This document shows, piece by piece, positions 13,641-22,052 of a stretch of 64,000 nucleotides of DNA. Source of the DNA: JAWRCU01 sp033542235 (GTDB lineage Bacteria; Pseudomonadota; Alphaproteobacteria; Rhizobiales; Rhizobiaceae); assembly GCF_033542235.1 (NCBI RefSeq), contig NZ_JAWRCU010000003.1:310001-374000 (forward strand), read 5' to 3'. Numbering within the stretch: position 1 is the first letter of the stretch; each line of letters opens with the position of its first letter. The notes beneath the pieces were generated by a model. It was given only the letters and a program-made list of their open reading frames with translations, did no database searches and was not told the DNA's origin. A program made the translations under genes and the position numbers.

Positions 13641-15629
13641 TTATGCGCCGAGGCGCTCCTCGGCCGCCTTGGCCGCGGCCTCGGCGGTGATCCCGAAATG
13701 CGGGTAGAGGTCCTCGGCCTTGCCGCTGGCGCCGAAGCCTTTCATGCCGATGAAGATGCCGTCCGGGCCGATGAAGCGGTCCCAACCCTGGCGGATGGCT
13801 GCTTCGATTGCAACCTTCACCTTGGCCTTGCCGATGATCTTCGCCTTGTAGTCGTCGCTCTGCGCCTCGAAGAGCTCGAAGGCGGGCACGGAAACGACCC
13901 GGGTCGGATGGCCGCGTTCGTCGAGAAGCTTCTTGGCCGCGACGGCGATCTCCACTTCCGAGCCGGTGGCGAAGATCGTTACAGCCGCTTCGCCATTCGC
14001 CGCCGCGAGCTCATAGGCGCCATAGCGGCAGAGGTTCTCCTCGACATATTCCGTGCGCAGCGCCGCCACGTTCTGGCGGGTGAGCGCCAGCGTCGACGGG
14101 CTCTTCGTCGATTCCAGCGCGAGCTGCCAGCATTCGGCGGTCTCCACCGCGTCAGCCGGGCGGAAGACGATGTGGTTCGGGATGGCGCGCAGCGCGGCCA
14201 GATGCTCGACCGGCTGGTGGGTGGGCCCATCCTCGCCGAGGCCGATCGAATCATGCGTCATGACGAAGATCGAGCGTATGCCCATCAGCGAGGCAAGCCG
14301 CATGGAAGGCCGGGCATAGTCGGAGAAGCAAAGGAAGGTGCCGCCGTAAGGGATGATGCCGCCATGCAGCGCCATGCCATTGATGGCCGCGGCCATGCCG
14401 TGCTCGCGGATGCCGAAATGGATGTAGCGGTTGCCGTAATTGCCGGGCGAGATTTCCTTGGTCTGGCTGGTCTTGGTGTTGTTGGAGCCGGTGAGGTCGG
14501 CCGAGCCGCCGATCGTCTCGGGCACGAGGCCGTTGATCACTTCCAGCGCCATCTCGGATGACTTGCGTGTCGCGACCTTTGGCTTGTCGGCGACGAGCTT
14601 CTTCTTGTACGCGGCGATCGTCGCATCGAAGCGCTCCGGCAGGTCTCCGCGGATGCGGCGCTCGAACTCGGCGCGAAGCTTGGGGTCGGCAGCTTCGAGG
14701 CGCTTCTGCCACTCGGCGCGCTTGCCGGCCGACGCGGCGCCGGCCTTGCGCCAGGCGTCAACGATGTCGTTCGGAACCTCGAATGGCGGGTAGTCCCAGC
14801 CAAAGAACTTGCGTGCCCCGGCGATCTCTTCCGCACCGAGCGGCGAGCCGTGCGCCTTGGCCGTGCCGGCCTTTGTCGGCGCGCCCCAGCCGATCGTCGT
14901 CCTGGCGGCGATCAGCGTCGGCCGGTCGGACCTCTTCGCCCTTTCCAGCGCGTCCGTGATCTGGTCGGGATCAAGCCCGTCGATCTCGATCGTGTTCCAC
15001 CCGGAAGCGGCGAAGCGTGCCGGCTGGTTGGTCGAATCGGCGAGCGAGACCGAGCCGTCGATCGAGATGCCGTTATTGTCCCAGAAGACGATCAGCTTGT
15101 TGAGCTTCAGGTGACCGGCCAGCGAGATGGCCTCCTGGCTGACGCCTTCCATCAGGCAGCCGTCACCGGCCAGCACATAGGTGTAATGGTCGACGAGCTC
15201 GTCGCCGAAGGTAGCGTTCATGATGCGCTCGGCGAGCGCGAAGCCGACGCTGTTGGCAAGCCCCTGGCCGAGCGGGCCGGTGGTCGTCTCGATGCCCGCC
15301 GCATGGCCGTATTCGGGATGGCCGGCCGTGCGCGAGCCGACCTGGCGGAAATGCTCGATCTGATCCAGGGTTATGTCGGGATAGCCGGTCAGGTAGAGCA
15401 GCGAATAGAGCAGCATCGAGCCGTGACCGGCCGACAGGATGAAGCGGTCGCGGTCGGGCCAGTGCGGGTCGGCCGCGTCGTATTTCAGGAATTTCGTGAA
15501 CAGCACAGTCGCGATTTCGGCCGCGCCCATCGGCAGGCCTGGATGGCCCGAATTGGCCTTCTCGACGGCATCGATGGAAAGGAAGCGAATGGCGTTGGCC
15601 ATCCGGTCATGTTGTGCGCGCTCGTGCAT
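13641..15629 (-). CDS. tkt: transketolase
   Basis: A 662-residue thiamine-diphosphate enzyme moving two-carbon units between sugar phosphates. The N-terminal region holds NSGHPGLPMGAAEIATVLF and the TPP/Mg loop GDGCLMEGVSQEA with the matching Asn (DNNGISIDG). The pyrimidine domain has GIREHGMAAAINGMALHGG and DSIGLGEDGPTHQPVE. I place the start at ATG 15629 (MHERAQHDRMANAIRFLS) because family members start near there; a GTG 54 bases further upstream is also open. With gap, pgk and fbaB it forms the usual rhizobial central carbon cluster, here split over both strands. Confidence 0.95.
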   Translation of the reverse strand: MHERAQHDRMANAIRFLSIDAVEKANSGHPGLPMGAAEIATVLFTKFLKYDAADPHWPDRDRFILSAGHGSMLLYSLLYLTGYPDITLDQIEHFRQVGSRTAGHPEYGHAAGIETTTGPLGQGLANSVGFALAERIMNATFGDELVDHYTYVLAGDGCLMEGVSQEAISLAGHLKLNKLIVFWDNNGISIDGSVSLADSTNQPARFAASGWNTIEIDGLDPDQITDALERAKRSDRPTLIAARTTIGWGAPTKAGTAKAHGSPLGAEEIAGARKFFGWDYPPFEVPNDIVDAWRKAGAASAGKRAEWQKRLEAADPKLRAEFERRIRGDLPERFDATIAAYKKKLVADKPKVATRKSSEMALEVINGLVPETIGGSADLTGSNNTKTSQTKEISPGNYGNRYIHFGIREHGMAAAINGMALHGGIIPYGGTFLCFSDYARPSMRLASLMGIRSIFVMTHDSIGLGEDGPTHQPVEHLAALRAIPNHIVFRPADAVETAECWQLALESTKSPSTLALTRQNVAALRTEYVEENLCRYGAYELAAANGEAAVTIFATGSEVEIAVAAKKLLDERGHPTRVVSVPAFELFEAQSDDYKAKIIGKAKVKVAIEAAIRQGWDRFIGPDGIFIGMKGFGASGKAEDLYPHFGITAEAAAKAAEERLGA

Positions 15630-15734
15630 GTTCACTCGCAGGGCTGGAGGATTGACAAAGCCTGTGCGGAAGGCCAGCGACACATAGCAGTTGGCGTCCG
15701 CCTGTCAACAAAAGTGGGACGGCGGCGGGCGCCT

Positions 15735-16634
15735 TCAAGCCCTATGCTCGCGCTTCAGGAAATCGACGAAGGCGCGCAGCGGTCCGGGCATCTTTCGCCG
15801 GCTCGGATAATAGAGGAAGGGGCCAGGAAAGGGCGGCGACCAGTCGTCCAGCACCGGCTGCAACGACCCGTCGGCCAGCTCCTTCGCCGCGAATTCCTCA
15901 AAGGTGTGGATCAAGCCCAGACCCTGCACGGCAAGTGCGACCTCCAGATCGCTCGACGTGGCGATGAGTGGCCCCTCCGGAACGACCTTGATCACCTCCC
16001 CTGCCCGCTCGAATTCCCAGGTCAGTGTGACGCCGCTCGCAAAGCGATGGCGAATGCAGGCATGATCGAGCAGATCGCGCGGATGGGTCGGCCGGCCGCG
16101 CGCCGCTAAATAGGCCGGCGCGCCGGCCGTCACGAAACGCTGCTGGCGCGGGCCGATCGGAACGGCGATCATGTCGCGCTCCAGCCGCTCGTCATAGCGC
16201 ACGCCTGCATCGAAGCCGGCGGCGAGCACGTCGATGAAGCTGTCCTCGGCCGTCACCTCGAGTACAATGCCTGGATGCTCCGCCAGGAAGCGGCCGAGCA
16301 GCGCTGGCAAGACGACGCGGGCAACCACGGTGGGCACGTTGAGGCGCAAGGTGCCGACCGGGCTGTCGCGGAAGCTGTTGACCGCATCGAGCGCCGCTCC
16401 GATCTCGCCGAGCGCCGGCGTCAGCCGCTCGTAGAGCTGCGCGCCCGCTTCGGTCAGAGTGACGCTTCGGGTCGTGCGGTTGATGAGGCGCACGCCGAGC
16501 CGCGCCTCCAGCCGGCGCAGCGCCTCGCTGAGCGACGAGGCGGAGACGCCGCTGAGCACGGCCGCGCTCCGGAAGCCGCCTGCGCGGGCGACCGCAGTGA
16601 ACGCATCGAGATCGGCAAGGTCCGGTGAAGGCAT
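15735..16634 (-). CDS. LysR-family transcriptional regulator
   Basis: A 299-residue regulator with an N-terminal winged HTH (FTAVARAGGFRSAAVLSGVS, then LSEALRRLEARLGVRLINRT) and a LysR substrate domain from about residue 90. It is divergent from the aldo/keto reductase at 16747 with a 112-base shared promoter region, the classic arrangement in which a LysR protein controls its neighbour. The ligand is unknown. The ATG is followed directly by the HTH, so the start is secure. Confidence 0.92.
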   Translation of the reverse strand: MPSPDLADLDAFTAVARAGGFRSAAVLSGVSASSLSEALRRLEARLGVRLINRTTRSVTLTEAGAQLYERLTPALGEIGAALDAVNSFRDSPVGTLRLNVPTVVARVVLPALLGRFLAEHPGIVLEVTAEDSFIDVLAAGFDAGVRYDERLERDMIAVPIGPRQQRFVTAGAPAYLAARGRPTHPRDLLDHACIRHRFASGVTLTWEFERAGEVIKVVPEGPLIATSSDLEVALAVQGLGLIHTFEEFAAKELADGSLQPVLDDWSPPFPGPFLYYPSRRKMPGPLRAFVDFLKREHRA

Positions 16635-16746
16635 TGTTCGAAATTCCGCACGGCCCGTTCGGCTTTGGACGCATTATCGCACGAACGCGGCGGAGGCATA
16701 TAGCCCCCGTAATTGAATTCCACTTCCAGGACGAAAGGAACCGACC

Positions 16747-17739
16747 ATGGAAATGCGTCAATTGGGCAAAACCGGCCCGGCCGTTTCGGCGCTTGGTCTC
16801 GGCACGATGGGAATGTCCGACATGTATGGCCCGGCCGACCGCGTCGAGAGCATCGCAACCATACACGCCGCGCTGGAGGCCGGCATCAACCTCATCGATA
16901 CAGGCGACTTCTACGGCATGGGCCACAACGAGATGCTGATCGGCGAGGCGCTTGCCGGCGGCCGGCGCGACAAGGCTGTGATCAGCGTGAAATTCGGGGC
17001 TTTGCGTGATCCGGCCAATCAATGGGTCGGCTACGACGCACGCCCCGCGGCAGTGAAGAGCTTCGTCGCCTATTCGCTGCGGCGTCTCGGCGTCGATCAC
17101 ATCGATATCTACCGGCCTGCCCGGCTCGATCCCGATGTCCCGATAGAGGAGACGATCGGCGCCATCGCCGATCTGGTGAAGGCCGGCTATGTCCGCCATG
17201 TCGGGCTTTCGGAGGTAGGTCCGGACACGATCCGCCGTGCGGCGGCCGTGCATCCGATTGTCGATTTGCAGATCGAGTATTCCTTGATCTCGCGCGGCAT
17301 CGAAGACCTAATCCTGCCGACGGTTCGCGAGCTCGGCATCGGCCTCACCGCCTATGGCGTGCTGTCGCGCGGCCTGATCAGCGGCCATTGGAGCAAGGAC
17401 CGCAAGGTCGAGCGCGATTTCCGCGCGCACAGTCCGCGTTTCCAGGGCGAGAACCTCGACCGGAACCTGGCTCTGGTCGAGGCGCTGCGGAGAGTGGCCG
17501 AAGCCAGGGGCGTGTCGGTGGCGCAGATCGCGATCGCCTGGGTCGCGGCGCAGGGCAAGGACGTCGTCCCTCTCGTCGGCGCCCGCCGCCGGGACCGCCT
17601 CGCCGAGGCGCTTGGCGCGCTGAAGGTCAAGCTCGATCCGTCCGATTTTGCCGAGATCGAGAGGGCCGTGCCGAAGGGGGCGGCCGCCGGAGAGCGCTAC
17701 GCGCCTGCCGGAATGGCCACGCTCGACAGCGAGAAATAA
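16747..17739 (+). CDS. aldo/keto reductase lacking the catalytic histidine
   Basis: A 330-residue AKR of the YajO/Tas type, presumably NADPH-dependent. It has the LGLGTMGMSDMYG start, the DTGDFYG segment with the catalytic Tyr, and ISVKFG with the catalytic Lys. The segment that normally reads YYxHRVDP reads IYRPARLDP, so the fourth catalytic residue is Ala125, not His. Similar substitutions occur in a rhizobial subgroup as far as I recall, so this may be a stable variant rather than damage. It is divergent from a LysR regulator. Start ATG 16747 follows GAAAGGAACC. Confidence 0.88.
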   Translation: MEMRQLGKTGPAVSALGLGTMGMSDMYGPADRVESIATIHAALEAGINLIDTGDFYGMGHNEMLIGEALAGGRRDKAVISVKFGALRDPANQWVGYDARPAAVKSFVAYSLRRLGVDHIDIYRPARLDPDVPIEETIGAIADLVKAGYVRHVGLSEVGPDTIRRAAAVHPIVDLQIEYSLISRGIEDLILPTVRELGIGLTAYGVLSRGLISGHWSKDRKVERDFRAHSPRFQGENLDRNLALVEALRRVAEARGVSVAQIAIAWVAAQGKDVVPLVGARRRDRLAEALGALKVKLDPSDFAEIERAVPKGAAAGERYAPAGMATLDSEK

Positions 17740-17740
17740 T

Positions 17741-17830
17741 GGGGAATAGCGAATAGGGGTTTCAGAGGTCCTGTCCGATGGCGCTTCTTTTTTTCCCTAT
17801 TCGCTACTCGCTATTCCCTATTCGCTATTT
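17741..17830. repeat. heptamer repeat array with inverted arms
   Basis: GGGAATAGCGAATAGGG (17742-17758) is answered downstream by five heptamers: CCCTATT, CGCTACT, CGCTATT, CCCTATT, CGCTATT (about 17795-17829). The two arms can pair over a 35-base loop. The array lies directly after the aldo/keto reductase stop. A related array with an 8-bp unit is found between atpD and atpC. Confidence 0.8.
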
Positions 17831-17991
17831 TTCCAGTCCGCCGTGGAAAGTTTTTAAGCAATTTGCCGGCCAATTGCAGGGGAAAGCGAAAGCGCTCAGT
17901 TGACGCCCTGTTCAAGCCGCGCCTAATTTTCTTTGTGTAAGGCGTTAGGATCGCGCGCGATTCGGTAATGGGCGGGGTCTGGACGAGTACC

Positions 17992-18264
17992 ATGACCGGG
18001 GAAGCGACACTTAGGGAAGTCATCGGACGGCTCGGCCGCGCCATGGAGGCGCTCGAGCAGGCGGTCGTCCTACGTCTCGAACACGAGCAGGATTATTCCG
18101 AAGCCGAGGCCGAGGTGCAGCGCATGAATGCGGATCGCGCCAGGCTGGCGACCGAGCTCGACAATTCCGAGGCTCGTGCCGAGCGGCTCGAAGAAGCCAA
18201 CAAGGAGGTCTCGCGCCGGCTGGTGACGGCGATGGAGACGATCCGCGCGGTTCTCGACAGGTAG
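17992..18264 (+). CDS. DUF4164 coiled-coil protein
   Basis: A 90-residue protein that is almost entirely one predicted coiled coil (heptads from about residue 8 to 88, rich in Glu, Arg, Leu and Ala). DUF4164 proteins of rhizobia are regularly encoded just before zapA, as here, 11 bases upstream, which suggests a role near the divisome or simple co-expression. An in-frame ATG at 17968 is also possible, but family members start close to MTGEATL and no ribosome binding site precedes the earlier codon. Confidence 0.85.
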   Translation: MTGEATLREVIGRLGRAMEALEQAVVLRLEHEQDYSEAEAEVQRMNADRARLATELDNSEARAERLEEANKEVSRRLVTAMETIRAVLDR

Positions 18265-18275
18265 GAGCATCGACG

Positions 18276-18644
18276 ATGGCGCAGGTCACCGTGACGATCG
18301 ACGGCAAAGCCTATCGCATGGCCTGCGACGAAGGCCAGGAGGAGCACCTGATCGATCTCGCTCAGCGCTTCGACCGCTATGTCGCTCATCTCAAGGAATC
18401 GTTCGGCGAGATCGGCGACCAGCGGCTGACAGTCATGGCCGGGATCATGGTGATGGACGAGCTCGCCGAGCTGCAGAAGCGCATCCAGGGCATGGAAGGG
18501 GAAATCGGCACGCTGCGCAAAACCCGCGACGAGGCACTGCTCAAGGCCGACAAGAACGATGCCGCCCTTACCGGCGCGCTAGGTGCGCTCGCCGAGCGCA
18601 TGGAGGCGCTGGCGCAGAGGCTGGCGCTGCCTTCGGCGGGGTGA
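18276..18644 (+). CDS. zapA: cell division protein ZapA
   Basis: This 122-residue protein should bundle FtsZ filaments at the division site. The N-terminal globular part starts AQVTVTIDGKAYRMACDEGQEEHL, the family signature, followed by LAQRFDRYVAHLKESFGEIGDQRLTVMAG-type sequence and a C-terminal coiled coil (about 60-115). It forms an operon with the DUF4164 gene. In many relatives 6S RNA and ygfA follow; here only 77 bases separate it from a convergent acetyltransferase gene, so that order is not kept. Confidence 0.92.
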   Translation: MAQVTVTIDGKAYRMACDEGQEEHLIDLAQRFDRYVAHLKESFGEIGDQRLTVMAGIMVMDELAELQKRIQGMEGEIGTLRKTRDEALLKADKNDAALTGALGALAERMEALAQRLALPSAG

Positions 18645-18721
18645 AGGGCTCGTCCTCGGCCGCCTGCGCCTCTTGCTGAGCCCAACCTAGCGCGCGCTAC
18701 TCGATTGAGCCCTAAACAGAC

Positions 18722-19174
18722 TTATATGGCAAAGACATCCAGGCCATCGACACCTGGTTCCAGCAAGCGAAACCCCCGTGCGAGATAATAGGGAGAATTC
18801 GTCGGTGTCGCACAAAGGTAGCAGGTGCCGTGACCCAGTCGCGCGGCTTGCCCCCGTGCCGCTTCGATAAGCTCACCCGCCACCCCCTGTCTTCTGAACT
18901 CCGGTTCCACCCAAAGCGCAGCGATCCAAGGGGAATACTGCGGGCGAGTTTCGAGGTCATTATCGATCAAAAGCACGGATCCAGCATACTGTTTGCCGAT
19001 ATGCGCAACCAGTGCTGAGGGGATGGCGTCATCATCACCGTCGACCATCCGCTCGATGCCTGATCGATATTCAGCGAGCGACACGTCGGTGTTCGTCCAC
19101 CATTCGTACCAGGCGCGATCCGCAACCGTTTTCGCGAACGCCCGAACGCTTCGCAAATTACTGATGATCATCAT
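18722..19174 (-). CDS. GNAT-family N-acetyltransferase
   Basis: A 150-residue acetyltransferase. The acetyl-CoA motif A is LWVEPEFRRQGVAGELIEAA (R/QxxGxG/A type), with the beta4 strand AGSVLLIDNDL before it and the beta5 motif CYLCATPTNSPYYLARGF after it, which closely recalls GNAT proteins acting on small amines. The substrate is not evident. It lies 35 bases downstream of the methyltransferase on the same strand, so the two are probably one transcript. Confidence 0.88.
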   Translation of the reverse strand: MMIISNLRSVRAFAKTVADRAWYEWWTNTDVSLAEYRSGIERMVDGDDDAIPSALVAHIGKQYAGSVLLIDNDLETRPQYSPWIAALWVEPEFRRQGVAGELIEAARGQAARLGHGTCYLCATPTNSPYYLARGFRLLEPGVDGLDVFAI

Positions 19175-19209
19175 TTTGCTTCCGTGCCAGCATGAGGTCA
19201 GGTTTCCGA

Positions 19210-20007
19210 TCAGGACGGCTTCTTGCTGAGAAGCAACCCCATCTCCTTCTGAACCTCGAGCAGACCGCCCCCTTGGCGGAAAGCATCATCAATCGCTCCG
19301 CGGAAGCTCCTTAGCTCAGAATCGCCGGCATTGTCGCCAGGCGGATAGGAAGTGAGTGCGAGAAATACATCCTCGGGATCGGTTATCCGCAGGCTCGCCG
19401 GATGCTGGGCTCTGGTCACATTGCCGAATTGCGACCGCATCAGCCGTTCGGCGGCATCAAACCCGAAGACCGCAGCCACCGGCTCGGATGGAGCACTGCC
19501 GAATACGGTCGTCAATTCGTAAAGCTCACGCATATTGCCGGCGCCGTTGGTGGTGACCGCAAGGACACCTCCGGGCTTGAGCACGCGGTACATTTCCGCG
19601 ATGCCGGCGGCCGGGTCGGCGACGTGGTAGAGCATATGCATCGCGATAACCAGCTCGAAGGTGCCGTCGCCGAAAGGGAGGCTTGCGGCATCTGCTTGAA
19701 CACCGGCAACTGAACTGAGCGGGAGCGGCCGCAACCGTTCCATCGCTTCCTGGACCATCCCGGGCGACAAGTCGGCAAGTGTCAGCTCGAGCTTTTCCGG
19801 CAGCATGTCCGCTACCCCAGCCCAAAACCAACCCGGACCGCAGCCAATGTCGAGTACGTGATCCCCGGGTTTGAGGGGCAACTGTCGCGCGACCCACGCA
19901 AACCAGGGTATTTCGGCAACCGAATATTCCGTGTGGAGACGGGCTCGCGCGGCCAGCTTGCGGCTGTCGCGATACTGCTCGGCCATGTCTTTGGATCTGG
20001 ATGACAC
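19210..20007 (-). CDS. class I SAM-dependent methyltransferase
   Basis: A 265-residue methyltransferase of the Methyltransf_11/25 type. The SAM-binding motif I is HVLDIGCGPGWFWAG, the acidic end of strand 2 is LTLADLSPGM, motif II/III is FELVIAMHMLYHVADP, followed by MYRVLKPGGVLAVTTNG. The acceptor is not predictable. The GTG at 20007 gives the longest frame and has AGAGAAG nearby; ATG 19986 is an alternative that would remove seven residues. It lies between the adenylate cyclase and the acetyltransferase on the same strand. Confidence 0.87.
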   Translation of the reverse strand: MSSRSKDMAEQYRDSRKLAARARLHTEYSVAEIPWFAWVARQLPLKPGDHVLDIGCGPGWFWAGVADMLPEKLELTLADLSPGMVQEAMERLRPLPLSSVAGVQADAASLPFGDGTFELVIAMHMLYHVADPAAGIAEMYRVLKPGGVLAVTTNGAGNMRELYELTTVFGSAPSEPVAAVFGFDAAERLMRSQFGNVTRAQHPASLRITDPEDVFLALTSYPPGDNAGDSELRSFRGAIDDAFRQGGGLLEVQKEMGLLLSKKPS

Positions 20008-20139
20008 ACGCTTCTCTATAGCGTTTCTAACCTTTCAACCCTCGCGCGTGAGCCTACGCATCGTGCTGGCGAGAGGCAACGCCACGTTACCAGGTCGCAT
20101 GGACATTCTGGTGAAGATCGTATCACCGCATCGGCACGG

Positions 20140-21843
20140 TCAGCGCTTCGCGGCCCCAAGCGGCACTCGCACCCCGCGCGGCACGACGAGCACACGCAGC
20201 GGCCGGGCACGCCCGCGTATCTCGATCTCACGAGACTGGAAGCGCGAGAAGTCGAAACCGGACAGCTTCGCCGCGGCCTCCGAAATGACGATGTCGGCGT
20301 CGAGCTCCTTCGCGGCCGCCTCGAGCCGGCTGCCAATATTGACCGCATCGCCGATCGCCGTCACCCCCATCGTCGCGCCGTAGCCGATTGTGCCGACGAT
20401 CGTCTGGCCGACATGGATGCCGATCGCCACCTTGATCGAGGTGCGGAGTTCGGCCGCAAGGTCGTCACTCAGCCGGTTCACGCCCTCGATGATATTGGTC
20501 GCGGCGGTGATCGCCTGGCGACAGGCCTCGCCCGGCGGCGTCTCGAGGCCGAACAGCACCATGGCGCCGTCGCCGATGAATTTGTCGAGCCTTCCGCCGG
20601 CCTTCTCCACCGCGCTGCCGATAATACCGAAATAGCGGTTGAGCAGAAAGACCACGTCGAAGGGCAGGCGCTGGTCGGCGAACTCGGTGAAGTGGCGCAT
20701 GTCGCAGAACATCACCGCCACGACTTTCTCGTGCCCGGGCTCGGCGACCGCAGTTTCGGCCGGCATCTCCTGTTGCGGCTGCGGCCTAAGCAGCGGCGCC
20801 ACCGTGAGGCTTCCGACCGGCCGCAACTGGCAGGCCAGCCGCACATCGCTCTCCGCATGAATGCGGCCAAGCGTCGCCGCTTCGACCGGAGTCGGCTTCG
20901 GCTGCTCTGAAAGTCCTTCGACCACCCGGACGCGGCAGGTTGAGCAGCGGCCGCGGCCCCCGCACACCGAATAATGGTGAATGCCGCCGAGCCGGCTCGC
21001 ATCGAGCACGCTGTAACCTCTCGGCACGCGCACCGTCACCCCGTCGCCATAGCGGATTTCGACGAGGTTGCGCCGCTCGATCTGGTCGCGCAGAAGGCGC
21101 GCCCCGAGCACCGTGGCGACGACAATCGCGAAGGCAAGGTAGATCGCGCGATCAATCTCTTCTTTTGTCGCGGCCAGTTGGGCGGCGACGGAAGCTTCGA
21201 GGCGCATAGGGCTCGGCTGCATCGCCGCGACCGTCTGGCCGGCATGGGCGAAACCGAGCAAGGCCAGCACGGGAAGCAGGACCGCAAGGATCAGCAGCCA
21301 CGGCGCCGCTCGGGCGTACCAGTTGCGGTAGCGCAGCCAGAAATAGAGGCCGAGACAGCCATGGGCCCAGATGACGACGAGCGCCACGGCCTGCTTGACG
21401 CCACCGGCGGGCGCCGCGACCCACAGCGACCGGACGACATATTCGTAGCTATCCTGCACGCCGAACATGCTGTGCATGATGCGCGTGCCGACGACATGCT
21501 CGGCAATGAGGAGCGGGATTGCCAGGCCGAGCACCAGCTGCGCCCATTCGCGCAGCGGCATGGCGAGCGTACGCCGCCGATAGAGCGCATAAAGCGTGAG
21601 GGTGACATGTATAAGCGCCGAGCCGTAGAGGAGGATGGTGCCGAGCGGGCTACGCCAGATCATGACAAAAAGACGTCGGGCGCTCTCCGCCGTTTCCAGC
21701 GAGATGAGGTTCAGAGCGTGGTTGCCGAGATGCAGCACCACGAACGCCATCAGCACCAGGCCCGAGCCGAGCCTGGCATTGCGCAGAAGGGATTCGTGTG
21801 CCCAGCTCAGTGGCAAGGGCGGTGGGGCAGGTATGTCGCTCAT
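20140..21843 (-). CDS. cyaC: class III adenylate cyclase with haem-type membrane anchor and 2Fe-2S domain
   Basis: A 567-residue fusion. Residues about 20-250 hold six hydrophobic helices with paired histidines (VVLHLGNH, LIHVTL, AEHVVGTRIMH, IWAHGC), resembling the dihaem cytochrome b anchor of succinate dehydrogenase. Residues about 260-350 form a plant-type ferredoxin with Cys294, Cys300, Cys303 and Cys338. Residues 375-550 are a class III cyclase with metal aspartates Asp381 (MFCDMRHF) and Asp425 (IGDG), adenine-selecting DKF and IGDAVNIGSRLE. The architecture matches the quinone/redox-responsive CyaC described in Sinorhizobium meliloti. It should make cAMP in response to respiratory redox state; the sensing role here is inferred. 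Confidence 0.88.
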   Translation of the reverse strand: MSDIPAPPPLPLSWAHESLLRNARLGSGLVLMAFVVLHLGNHALNLISLETAESARRLFVMIWRSPLGTILLYGSALIHVTLTLYALYRRRTLAMPLREWAQLVLGLAIPLLIAEHVVGTRIMHSMFGVQDSYEYVVRSLWVAAPAGGVKQAVALVVIWAHGCLGLYFWLRYRNWYARAAPWLLILAVLLPVLALLGFAHAGQTVAAMQPSPMRLEASVAAQLAATKEEIDRAIYLAFAIVVATVLGARLLRDQIERRNLVEIRYGDGVTVRVPRGYSVLDASRLGGIHHYSVCGGRGRCSTCRVRVVEGLSEQPKPTPVEAATLGRIHAESDVRLACQLRPVGSLTVAPLLRPQPQQEMPAETAVAEPGHEKVVAVMFCDMRHFTEFADQRLPFDVVFLLNRYFGIIGSAVEKAGGRLDKFIGDGAMVLFGLETPPGEACRQAITAATNIIEGVNRLSDDLAAELRTSIKVAIGIHVGQTIVGTIGYGATMGVTAIGDAVNIGSRLEAAAKELDADIVISEAAAKLSGFDFSRFQSREIEIRGRARPLRVLVVPRGVRVPLGAAKR

Positions 21844-22052
21844 GCTTCGTGGATCGTTCGCCGACCTCTTTTATTCCTGATTCCCCCAGCGCGTTTAGAT
21901 CAAGTTGGCCGGCCGTGATAGCCCGCGCCCGATCAGCTTTCCGTGCGGCCCCTTTCGCAGTTGCGAAAAACAATGTATGAGCCCGCGCGACGTAATCAGG
22001 CGATGCCGGCTGAAGCTTGCCCGCGCCTGCCATTTCCCGAGTTCGAGAAAGC

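Noticed and set aside
17741..17830. CRISPR-like array
   Set aside because: Units are 7 bp with no spacers and no cas genes nearby; the structure is an inverted micro-repeat. The octamer array at 60185 fails for the same reason.
18645..18721. 6S RNA expected after zapA in many alphaproteobacteria
   Set aside because: Only 77 bases lie before the next gene, and no long closed-stem structure of about 160 bases can fit.
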